64,000 nucleotides of DNA from Bradyrhizobium sp. LLZ17 (GTDB lineage Bacteria > Pseudomonadota > Alphaproteobacteria > Rhizobiales > Xanthobacteraceae): positions 1,302,001 to 1,366,000 of the forward strand of contig NZ_CP165734.1 in assembly GCF_041200145.1 (NCBI RefSeq), written 5' to 3'. This document shows, piece after piece, positions 45,402 through 53,904 of this stretch. The notes beneath the pieces are model-generated. The model had not been told where the DNA came from, made no database searches, and saw only the letters and a program-made list of their open reading frames with translations. Position numbers and translations under genes: made by a program. Positions within the stretch are counted from its first letter, which is position 1, and each line of letters starts with the position of its first letter.

Positions 45402-45490
45402 TCGGGTTCCAGGTCGGTCGCTTCGTTCAAGCTAGGGTCTTCTAGCAGGTTTTTGAAGACCACCTAGCGTCCCGGCCCGTTCCCTTTCGC

Positions 45491-47318
45491 CTATTCCACC
45501 GTCACCGATTTGGCGAGATTGCGCGGCTGGTCGACATCGGTGCCCATCACCACCGCCGTATGGTAGGCGAGGAGCTGAACCGGGACGGCATAGACCATTG
45601 GGGTGAAGGCGGCCGCCATGTCGGGCATGACGATGGTGACGAGCGACTCCACCGTTGCCTCTGCCGCGCCCTTCGCGTCCGTCATCAGGATGATGTTGCC
45701 GCCGCGCGCGGCGACCTCCTGCATGTTGGACACCGTCTTCTCGAACACCTGGTCATAGGGCGCGATGACGACGACCGGCATGGTCTCGTCGATCAGCGCG
45801 ATCGGCCCGTGCTTGAGCTCGCCGGCGGCATAGCCCTCGGCATGGATATAGGAGATCTCCTTCAGCTTCAGCGCGCCTTCGAGCGCAAGCGGAAAGCTGG
45901 TGCCGCGGCCGAGATAGAGCACGTCGCGGGACTTGGCGATCCTGTGCGCCAGCTTTTCGATCTGGATCTCGGTGGTCAGCGCATCGGCCATCAGACGCGG
46001 AATCTCGACCAGGCCGTGAACCAGTTTGGTCTCGTCCTCGTCGGACAATTCGCCGCGGGCCTTGCCGGCCGCGATCGCAAGGTTTGCGAGCACCATCAGC
46101 TGGCAGGTGAAGGCTTTGGTCGATGCGACGCCGATCTCCGGCCCGGCCAGCGTTGGCATCACGGTCTCGCTCTCGCGTGCGATCGTCGAAGTCGGCACGT
46201 TGACGACGGCAATGGTGTGCGCGCCCTCGGCTTTGGCATAACGCAGCGCGGCCAGGGTGTCGGCGGTCTCGCCGGATTGCGAGATGAAGATCGCCAGATC
46301 GCCCTTGCGCAACGGCGCTTCGCGGTAGCGGAATTCGGAGGCGACATCGACCTCGACCGGCACCCGCGCAAAACGCTCGAACCAGTATTTTGCGACGATG
46401 CCGGCGTAGCTGGCGGTGCCGCAGGCCGTGATATTGATGCGCTGGATGTCCTTGAAGTCGAACGGCAGCTTGACCGGCAGCGAGACGCGCTCGGTCGCCA
46501 TGTCGACATAGCGCGCCAGCGTGTGGCCGACCACCTCCGGCTGCTCGTGGATTTCCTTCGCCATGAAGTGGCGATAGTTGGCCTTATCGACCAGCGAGGT
46601 CGAGGCGGCATGCTTGATCCTGTCGCGCTGGACGGCATGGCCGTCCTTGTCGAAAATCGCAGCGCTCGTGTGGGTCAGGACGACCCAGTCGCCGTCCTCG
46701 AGGTAGCTGATCGTGTCGGTAAACGGGCCGAGCGCGATGGCGTCGGAGCCGAGATACATCTCGCCGTCGCCATAGCCGATCGCAAGCGGGGGGCCCATTG
46801 CGAGCGCCGATCATGAGATCGTCGTCGCCGGCGAAGATGAAGCCGAGCGCGAAGGCGCCGCGCAGCCGCGCCAGCGTGAGCTTCACCGCTTCCACCGGCT
46901 TGTTGCCGCGCCTCAAGAGATCGTCGACCAGGTGCAGAACGATTTCGGTGTCGGTCTGGGTGTGGAACACCGTGCCCTTGTGCTCGAGCTCCTCGCGCAG
47001 CTCGCGGAAATTCTCGATGATGCCGTTGTGGACGACGGCGACGCGCTCGGTTGCGTGCGGATGCGCGTTGTTGACGGTCGGCTTGCCGTGCGTGGCCCAG
47101 CGGGTGTGACCGATGCCGGTCGTGCCCTTCAGCGGCTCGGTCTCCAGCCGCTTCTCCAGATTCTTCAGCTTGCCCTCGGCACGACGGCGCTCGATATGCC
47201 TGCCTTCGAGCGTGGCGACGCCGGCGGAATCGTAGCCGCGATATTCAAGACGTTTGAGCGAATCCACCAATTGCTCTGCAACCGGCTCGCGCCCGAGAAT
47301 GCCGACAATCCCGCACAT
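45491..47318 (-). CDS. glmS: glutamine-fructose-6-phosphate aminotransferase (frame broken at 46788-46793)
   Basis: GlmS makes glucosamine-6-phosphate from fructose-6-phosphate and glutamine, the first step to UDP-GlcNAc, peptidoglycan and LPS. The N-terminal glutaminase begins MCGIVGILG with catalytic Cys2 and has GIGHTRWATHG and HNGIIEN. After the ARNGPP residues (46788-46793) the frame shifts; the remainder (LAIGYGDGEMYLGSDAIAL) and the two SIS isomerase domains (TACGTASYAG, ISQSGETADTLAALRYAK) run to a stop at 45491. Deleting one base from the six-G/C run restores a 608-residue enzyme. Because the gene is normally essential, an assembly error is likely. Confidence 0.93.
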
Positions 47319-47538
47319 GCGGATCAATATCCCCCAAATCGTCGAAAAATCGCCTAAACGACGCGCTCGGTTTTTAGCGAAGTTCCTAAGGAACCAGATA
47401 CTCAATAATTATGACGGATTACGACAGCATCGCTGACGGCACGCCTTCACGTGCGTCGATGTGGCCGGCCTTTAACCGCGCGCGTTAACTCGTTGTCAAC
47501 AAGTTTGGCCAACGATTCACGCCCGGGAGATCAAGGCC

Positions 47539-47757
47539 ATGAAAGCCTCATCCGACCGCAAAGGTCTGTCATCGATGTCCGTGCGCGCCAGCGAGACCAC
47601 GGGCACGCACCTTGCACATTGGCCACCGCCGCAGCGCGGCAACGAAAGCAAGCCCGTCTTCGTCAAGCATGCGGCCGGCGAGCCCGCGAAACGTGCCAAG
47701 CCGCGCGGCTGGCGCCTCACGCGCGCGATCTTCTCCGAATTCGCCGACGACGAATAA
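47539..47757 (+). CDS. small basic hypothetical protein
   Basis: A 72-residue basic, Pro/Lys/Arg-rich protein ending in an acidic EFADDE. Its start has GGGAGA about 10 nt upstream. No domain or membrane segment is seen. It lies alone between glmS and glmU on the opposite strand. Coding is plausible because the N- and C-terminal composition is balanced and the frame has a proper start and ribosome site. The adjoining 47319-47538 is the glmS promoter side and shows nothing else. Confidence 0.5.
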   Translation: MKASSDRKGLSSMSVRASETTGTHLAHWPPPQRGNESKPVFVKHAAGEPAKRAKPRGWRLTRAIFSEFADDE

Positions 47758-47763
47758 CGCCGC

Positions 47764-49131
47764 TCAGGCCTCCGGCTTCTTTTCGCTCTTCTTACCGCCC
47801 GTCTTCATCTCGCGGTAGCGCGCGGCGCCGCCTTCTCGGATGGTCTGCTGGTTGCGCTCCAGCGCCATCGCATCGTCGGGCACGTCGCGCGTGATCACCG
47901 AGCCCGAGCCGATATAGGCGCCCTTGCCGATTTTCACCGGCGCGACAAGCGAAGAGTTGGTGCCGATGAAGGCGCCCTCGCCGATGATGGTCTTGTGCTT
48001 CTTGAAGCCATCATAGTTGCAGGTGATGGTGCCGGCGCCGATGTTGGAATTGGCGCCGATCGTGGCGTCACCGATGTAGGAGAGATGGTTGACCTTGACG
48101 CCGGCCTCCAGCGTCGCGGCCTTGGTCTCCACAAAATTGCCGATGCGCGCGCCATCGCCGAGCGTGGTGCCGGGCCTCAACCGCGCATAGGGACCGATCG
48201 AGACGTTCTTGCCGAGCGTGGTCTGCACAATGTGCGAGAAGGAGTGGATCACCGCGCCGTCGGCAATCGACACGCCGGGGCCGATCACCACGAATGGCTC
48301 GATGGTCACGTCCTTGCCGAATACGGTGTCAGCGGCGAGATAGACGGTCTCCGGCGCGACCAGCGTGACGCCGGCCTCCATCGCGGCCTTGCGCAGCCGC
48401 CCCTGCATCACCGCTTCCGCTTCCGCAAGCTGCGCCTTGGTGTTGATGCCGCGTACTTCGTCCTCACTGGTCTCGATCACCACGGACTCCCATCCCTGTT
48501 CGCGGACGATTTCGACCGCGTCCGTCAGATAATATTCGCCCTTCGAATTGGTATTGCCTATCTTGTCCAGGATCGCGAGTGCACGGCGCCCATCGATCGC
48601 CATCACGCCGGCATTGCACAGGTTGATCTTGCGCTCTTCGGGGCTGGCGTCGGCCTGCTCGCGGATCGCGACCAGGCGATTGCCCTCGACGATGAAGCGG
48701 CCGTAGCCGGTAGGATCTGCGGCGCGAAAACCCAGCGCGGCGATGGCCGCGCCTTTGGCGAGCGGCGCGCGCAGCCGTCCCAACGTCTCGGCCCAGATCA
48801 GCGGCGTGTCGCCGAACGCGATCAGGAGATCATCCACGCCCCGCAAGATGGCTTCGCGCGCCGCCAGCACTGCATGCGCGGTGCCGAGCCGATCGGACTG
48901 CACGAAGATCAGGGCGTCGGGGCGAATCCGCCTGGCCGCGTCGGCCACCGCGTGATGGTCGGGACCGATCACCACAGCGAGCGCGGCGCCGGTTCCCTGC
49001 GGCGCGGCGGCGAGCACATGGGCAAGCAGGCTCTCGCCTGCGACCGGATGCAGCGCTTTCGGCAGGCGTGAGCGCATGCGCGTGCCTTCACCGGCGGCGA
49101 GCACGATCGTGAGGCTGGAGCGGGCGGTCAT
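47764..49131 (-). CDS. glmU: bifunctional GlcNAc-1-P uridyltransferase / glucosamine-1-P acetyltransferase
   Basis: A 455-residue enzyme making UDP-GlcNAc. The N-terminal pyrophosphorylase has [22 protein letters not shown] and FGDTPL. The C-terminal left-handed beta helix carries hexapeptide repeats ([51 protein letters not shown]) and the acetyltransferase His/Asn/Tyr region. It acts two steps after glmS, which lies 445 nt downstream on the same strand. I start at ATG 49131; a TTG is just before it. Confidence 0.96.
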   Translation of the reverse strand: MTARSSLTIVLAAGEGTRMRSRLPKALHPVAGESLLAHVLAAAPQGTGAALAVVIGPDHHAVADAARRIRPDALIFVQSDRLGTAHAVLAAREAILRGVDDLLIAFGDTPLIWAETLGRLRAPLAKGAAIAALGFRAADPTGYGRFIVEGNRLVAIREQADASPEERKINLCNAGVMAIDGRRALAILDKIGNTNSKGEYYLTDAVEIVREQGWESVVIETSEDEVRGINTKAQLAEAEAVMQGRLRKAAMEAGVTLVAPETVYLAADTVFGKDVTIEPFVVIGPGVSIADGAVIHSFSHIVQTTLGKNVSIGPYARLRPGTTLGDGARIGNFVETKAATLEAGVKVNHLSYIGDATIGANSNIGAGTITCNYDGFKKHKTIIGEGAFIGTNSSLVAPVKIGKGAYIGSGSVITRDVPDDAMALERNQQTIREGGAARYREMKTGGKKSEKKPEA

Positions 49132-49302
49132 CAAAATCCTGTCAGATGCGGCCGAATCGATCTGCGGCGGCAGGGCGTGCCGTCATGAGCTATCGCCTTG
49201 CTACCCCCGCAAACGCCCGGAGTTCAAGTGCGGGACGCTTTTCCTGTTAATGTTCCCTGATTGATTCGGGGAAGCCAGACAGGGCTGGGCACTTAAAACT
49301 TC

Positions 49303-50709
49303 ATGGCGAAAGATTCCGACCCACTGGCGGACGCCTTCGGCACCAAGGAGACCGGCGGGCTGTTCTCCGGACTTTTGGCCGAGGAAAGCACGTTCAACCG
49401 CGGCATGATGTGGCGGCTGGGCTCGTGGGGCGTGGCGGCCGTGGGCGCCGTCGTGCTCGCCGTGCTGGCCAACCAGGCCCAGCTCGGCTGGCGACGCGAC
49501 CAGGTCGCCTCGCTCGATCTGTCCCGCCAGGCCGACCGGCTGCAGATCCTGACGAAGGAGAGCCAGAACGAAGCGCGTCGCCTGGCCTCCGCCATCGAGA
49601 CGTTGAACAGTGATCGCGACCGGCTCTATTCCCGCGTCACCGTGCTGGAGCAAGGGCTGGAGTCCGTGACCGGCGCCATCGCCAAGCAGACCCCCACATT
49701 GCCGCAGGCGCCCGCCTCGAAGCCGCAGGACGCGCCGATGGCCGCCGCGCCGCCGGCGGCGTCCGCACCGGAGGTCGCGCCGGTCACCTCCACGGCAGCA
49801 TCGCTGGTCGACAGACCGCGCGCGGGTGCCGCCAGGGACCCCAAGGAAAGCCAGAAGGAAAGCTCGAAGGATACCTCGAAGGAAATTTCGAAGGACACTT
49901 CGAAAGAAGTTGCGAAGGACCAGCCAAGCCTGCCGCCGCAGACCGCCGCTGCGGCCTCGCTCGTACCGCAATCGCCGGCGACGACCTCGGCCCAGCCGAT
50001 GCTTCCGCTGGTGCCATCAAAGTCGATGATGGCGCCGCCCGATCCTGCTGCATCGAAATTGATTCAGGCCGAGACAACTGAGAAGGCGGCAGAAAACAAG
50101 CCCGAGCCCGCCGCCGCCCCGACCGAAGTCGCGGCAGCATCGGCCAAGCCAGCGGAAGCAGCCGAGAGCGAGGCTCCTGCGATCGCGGTTCAGCAGACGC
50201 GCTTCGCGATCGATCTCGGCGGCGCGAACTCGATCGACGGCCTGCGCGCGCTGTGGCGCGGGCTCAGCAAGTCGAACCCGGAGATCGCAGTGTTGCGGCC
50301 GATCATCATGATCAAGGAAGGCAACACCGGGCTAGGGATGCAGCTTCGCTTAGGCGCCGGCCCGCTCATCAATGCCGCCGCCGCGGCAAAGCTCTGCGCA
50401 GGTCTCGCCGAGAACGACCGGCACTGCGAGACGACCGTGTTCGACGGCCAGCGCCTCTCGATGCGTGGACAGGAGAAGCAGGACAAGGGCTCGGAGAAGA
50501 ATACCGAGAAGAGCCAGGACGCCGTGCCCCAAGCCGAGACCGCGCCTGCCCCGGCAGTCAAGCCCGACAAGCACCGCCGCAGCTATTCCTCCAAGCGCAC
50601 CTCAAAGCGCGAGGAGCCCGCGCCGGCACCTGCCCCACAGCCAGCCGCTCAGGCTAAGCCTGAGACGACGTCGGCGAGTTCGACTATATCGTCGTTCTTC
50701 AGACGGTAG
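49303..50709 (+). CDS. membrane-anchored coiled-coil protein with SPOR-like C terminus
   Basis: A 468-residue protein. A transmembrane helix near residues 43-61 follows a short cytoplasmic part. A coiled coil (about 70-120) and a long Ala/Pro/Glu linker come next, including repeated lysine-serine units (KDTSKE, SKEISK at about 185-205). Residues about 305-385 (FAIDLGGANSIDGLRALWRGL, then LGAGPLINAAAAAKLCAGL) have the shape of SPOR domains, which bind denuded septal glycan in cell division. A Lys-rich tail follows. The start is ATG 49303, divergent from glmU. Confidence 0.75.
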   Translation: MAKDSDPLADAFGTKETGGLFSGLLAEESTFNRGMMWRLGSWGVAAVGAVVLAVLANQAQLGWRRDQVASLDLSRQADRLQILTKESQNEARRLASAIETLNSDRDRLYSRVTVLEQGLESVTGAIAKQTPTLPQAPASKPQDAPMAAAPPAASAPEVAPVTSTAASLVDRPRAGAARDPKESQKESSKDTSKEISKDTSKEVAKDQPSLPPQTAAAASLVPQSPATTSAQPMLPLVPSKSMMAPPDPAASKLIQAETTEKAAENKPEPAAAPTEVAAASAKPAEAAESEAPAIAVQQTRFAIDLGGANSIDGLRALWRGLSKSNPEIAVLRPIIMIKEGNTGLGMQLRLGAGPLINAAAAAKLCAGLAENDRHCETTVFDGQRLSMRGQEKQDKGSEKNTEKSQDAVPQAETAPAPAVKPDKHRRSYSSKRTSKREEPAPAPAPQPAAQAKPETTSASSTISSFFRR

Positions 50710-50867
50710 GACGATCAGGGCTTTTGATCGGGTTGCCGCAGCGCATCGCCTGAGACTGCGCCACTCAAAAAGCGGCCGCCAACTGGCTGATCTTGATGGC
50801 CGCGTTGGGCACAAAATTTCCGCGCAACACTGTTGCCCGCTCTCCCCTTCCCGACCATATTGCCCCC

Positions 50868-51248
50868 ATGAAGAAAAAGCCCTTTCGCCTCACGCCCTAC
50901 CAGGTACAGTTCCTGATCGTCGTCGGTTTCGTCACCGTCGGCTGGGCGCTTTACGTGCGCTATTTCGCGGTCGAGTTCTCGCAAGTGGCGCTCGCGTGCG
51001 ATGCCGGCTTGCAGACCCTGATCTGCAAGGCGCGCGCGGTCTCCACGTCGCTGTTCAAGAATTCGGTGTTCGGCATCGTCGCGCTTGTGATCGCGACGCT
51101 GAACCTGATGCGGCCTTCGATCGTGCTCTTGACCCTGGGCGTGATCGCCGCCGGCCTCGGCATCGTGCTCTACAACATCGTGCTGGCGGGGCTGGCGATC
51201 GGCCTGCTCATCCTTGGCTTTGCGCGGCCCGCGCCCGCCACAGCGTGA
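50868..51248 (+). CDS. small membrane protein, 126 aa
   Basis: A 126-residue protein starting KKKPFRLTPYQVQF with about three transmembrane helices (16-33, 66-82, 88-120). The two cysteines lie in the loop between the first and second helices. Function unknown. Its last 41 nt overlap the 3' end of the convergent ndvC gene, so one or both terminators lie inside the other gene. I start at ATG 50868. Confidence 0.75.
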   Translation: MKKKPFRLTPYQVQFLIVVGFVTVGWALYVRYFAVEFSQVALACDAGLQTLICKARAVSTSLFKNSVFGIVALVIATLNLMRPSIVLLTLGVIAAGLGIVLYNIVLAGLAIGLLILGFARPAPATA

Positions 51249-52806
51249 GCGCGAACAACAGGTAGATCGCGCAGGTCCAGAGCGACTGCCAATTCTCGCG
51301 ACCTTCGTTCAGAAGCGTATAGGCTGCACACAGCGCCAGCAGCCCGGCGAAGGCAGCCTCCGCGATCGGACGCACGCCGATCTGGGCGCGGTTAAGCATC
51401 AGAAGCGCGAACGGCACCACCGCCATCGTCAGCGAGGCATAGGGGAAGTCGCGGTAGCGCGGATCGAATACGAATCCGAGCGCGGTCTCGGCCGCGATCA
51501 CGGCCGTCACCGCCAGCGTCAGGCCGAGCACGGCCGTGAGCTTCGACCATTTCCGTTCCTCGCGCGGACCAAGAATATCGAGGAAGGTCGGCAGGCTGCG
51601 GCCAATCACCAGCGCCTGCGCGCAGAAGATCGGCGACAGGATGCCGGCCGCCAGCAGCAGGCCCCATTGCAGCCAGCCGCCCCAGCCATAGCTCTCATAA
51701 AACATCTTGTCGGCGGCGATCCCGAGCAGGATGCCGGCCGACGTCGCGGAGATGCCGACGCCGAGCCAGGCCGAGAAGCGCGGCGTCCAGGGCCTGCGCC
51801 GCAGCGTGAGGCCGGCGACCGCGAACACCAGCACGCTTAACCCCATGCCGGCACCCATGTACCATTTCCAGAACGGGAAATTGCTGATCGGCTCGCCCGG
51901 CGGATATTTCAGCTGCCGGCGCACGGAATCGATCAGGCCCCAATAGCCGCCGACGGTGCCTTCGAGCCGGCGCTTCCACGGCTGGTCATAGGCCTCGATC
52001 AGATTGACGCGAAATTTCTGCGCCTTTGCAAGGCCGAGGATCTCCGAGACCACGCGTGCCTGGTTGGTGCGGGACGGCAGCGCGCCGTCGCGCATGCGGC
52101 CTTCGCTCGGCCAGCCGGTCTCGCCGATCAAGATCTCCTTGCCGGGAAACGCGACAGCCATCCGCTCGCGGATCGACTCGACATGGGCGGCAGCGAATTT
52201 CGCCCGCACCGGCATGTCTTCCCAATAAGGCAGGATGTGAATCGTGACGAAGTCGACGGCGTCGTAGACCTCGCGGTTCTTCAGCCAGTATTCCCACACG
52301 TCGGCATAGGTGACGGGCACGGTGACCTGCGCCTTCACCGAGCGGATGATGGCCGTGAGATCGGACGTCGTCATCTCGCCGCGCAGCAACACCTCGTTGC
52401 CGACGACGAGCGCGGAGATGGTGCCGGGGAATTCCTTGGTGAGGCGGACGGCGGTCGCCACTTGCGCAAAATTCTTGGCGCGGTTGCTGCCGAGCCAGAT
52501 GCCCTGGATCACCTTCAGCCCGCCGATCTTCGTCGCGACCGCCGGCACCTGGTCGAGCCCGTTCTCGATCGAATAGGTGCGCACACAGTCGGTGATCTGC
52601 TTGAGCTGGCGCAGATCCTGCTCGAGCTGGTCGGCCTCGATATGGGTCCATTCGTTCAGCGGCGTCTGATCGCCGCGGAACGGCGCATAGGAGACGCATT
52701 GGACCTTGTCATTGGGATCGATTGGCGCGCGCGCGAGGGTGATCGGCGTGGCCAGCCACCACCACACGGCAGCAATCGTACAGAGGGAGACGAGCAGGAG
52801 CGCCAA
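51208..52806 (-). CDS. ndvC: cyclic glucan synthesis protein NdvC-type (GH17-like domain plus membrane helices)
   Basis: A 532-residue membrane protein matching the NdvC required for the beta-(1,6) linkages in Bradyrhizobium cyclic glucan. An N-terminal anchor precedes a GH17-like domain with both catalytic glutamates visible: Glu138 (VVGNEVLLRG) and Glu229 (IGETGWPS), so it may cleave and transglycosylate. The second half (from about 320) has around seven helices. A TTG at 52806 is the only ATG/GTG/TTG start in the open frame. A strong GGAGGA sits 8 nt before an in-frame ATT at 52824, so translation may begin there. Confidence 0.85.
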   Translation of the reverse strand: MALLLVSLCTIAAVWWWLATPITLARAPIDPNDKVQCVSYAPFRGDQTPLNEWTHIEADQLEQDLRQLKQITDCVRTYSIENGLDQVPAVATKIGGLKVIQGIWLGSNRAKNFAQVATAVRLTKEFPGTISALVVGNEVLLRGEMTTSDLTAIIRSVKAQVTVPVTYADVWEYWLKNREVYDAVDFVTIHILPYWEDMPVRAKFAAAHVESIRERMAVAFPGKEILIGETGWPSEGRMRDGALPSRTNQARVVSEILGLAKAQKFRVNLIEAYDQPWKRRLEGTVGGYWGLIDSVRRQLKYPPGEPISNFPFWKWYMGAGMGLSVLVFAVAGLTLRRRPWTPRFSAWLGVGISATSAGILLGIAADKMFYESYGWGGWLQWGLLLAAGILSPIFCAQALVIGRSLPTFLDILGPREERKWSKLTAVLGLTLAVTAVIAAETALGFVFDPRYRDFPYASLTMAVVPFALLMLNRAQIGVRPIAEAAFAGLLALCAAYTLLNEGRENWQSLWTCAIYLLFALTLWRARAAQSQG

Positions 52807-53098
52807 TGGCGTACGAAGTGAAATCGGTTCCGTCCTCCGCGAAGGGCCCGTCGATTACCTGCTCGCACGCCATCTGCCAAGGGGGGACGGTGCGATGGAT
52901 CCTTCGCTCCCCCCGGGGAATTGGCCTGCGGCCGTTGGACCGAGGCTCAGGACGGTGACTTTGCTGGACAAAAATCCAAATACAGGCCATCAGATTTTGC
53001 GGGACTTTTCCGCCGCATTGGAGACCCATTTGGACGCCATCACCATTGCGTCCGCGATGTCCTCCGCGCGGGCGGTCAGCTGAGACATTGGGGAATTC

Positions 53099-53689
53099 AT
53101 GCGGCGACGGGTGTTCGAGTTACGAAATGCGGCCCTGCGGCAGTTCGCCGCCATCTTGGCCGTGTCCTCCGTGGTTTTCCTGATCGGTCTCGGTGACGCC
53201 TCCGCCCAGAGCGGCTCGCCGGCCCCCGACCAGGGCAAGGCCGCGACCCAGCCCGCCGACGCCGCCAAGGATGCGGCCCAGAACCAGCGCCGCACCGACG
53301 AGTTCGCGGAAGCCGCCCAAGTCATCAACGGTCCCGCCGGTAACCCGGAATGCGTCTGGCTCGGCCGGCGCGTGGTGCGGCTGATGTGGCGGGATGACCT
53401 CGATACCGCCTTCCGCCACCTCGATCTCTACGACCGCTTCGGCTGCCCCGGCGGCCACATCCAGGCGGCGTTTCGCTGCCTGACCCGCTTCGGCGCCCAG
53501 ATCGATCCGAAGGTCGCCGAGACCCTGGACAGCCGTGTGCACGCTTGCTGGATCAACCCGGCCTCCCAGCCGCAGCAGGCGGCGGCCGCGGCCTCCCAAC
53601 CGGCGGCGCCGACCGCCGGCAGCGCGCAGCCGCAGGCGGCCGCAAGCCCGTCACCCGCGGCCAGCCCCTCGCCCGCGCCCCAGAAATAG
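53099..53689 (+). CDS. exported protein of the glucan locus (NdvD-like position)
   Basis: A 196-residue protein with a signal peptide (ARRRVFELR then AILAVSSVVFLIGL, cleaved near ASAQ). The mature middle (about 75-150) reads AAQVINGPAGNPECVWLGRR and FGCPGGHIQAAFRCL, with four conserved-looking cysteines. The tail is low-complexity Ala/Pro/Ser/Gln. It lies between divergent ndvC and the following ndvB, the place of a third ndv gene (ndvD) reported in B. japonicum; identity by position only. The gap 52807-53098 holds the divergent promoters. Confidence 0.7.
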   Translation: MRRRVFELRNAALRQFAAILAVSSVVFLIGLGDASAQSGSPAPDQGKAATQPADAAKDAAQNQRRTDEFAEAAQVINGPAGNPECVWLGRRVVRLMWRDDLDTAFRHLDLYDRFGCPGGHIQAAFRCLTRFGAQIDPKVAETLDSRVHACWINPASQPQQAAAAASQPAAPTAGSAQPQAAASPSPAASPSPAPQK

Positions 53690-53904
53690 CCGCGATCGTT
53701 TCAGCCTTCGTTCAGGAACGATCGGCGATAGCGATTGTTGGCACTGCCGCGCTTCTGTGAAAAAGGCGTGCCCTCGTATGGACATGAGGGCATGACAGTT
53801 GTGAAACCGCGCGGCAGAGATATGCTCCACTTGCCGCGAACTTGGTCGGATCTCGGGGTCGGATCCGCTTCCCTGCCATTTCAGCCCCGTTTGGTTTAGC
53901 CGCG

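Noticed and set aside
47319..47538. glmS ribozyme/riboswitch upstream of glmS
   Set aside because: The gap shows no ribozyme core, and the element is known from Gram-positive bacteria.
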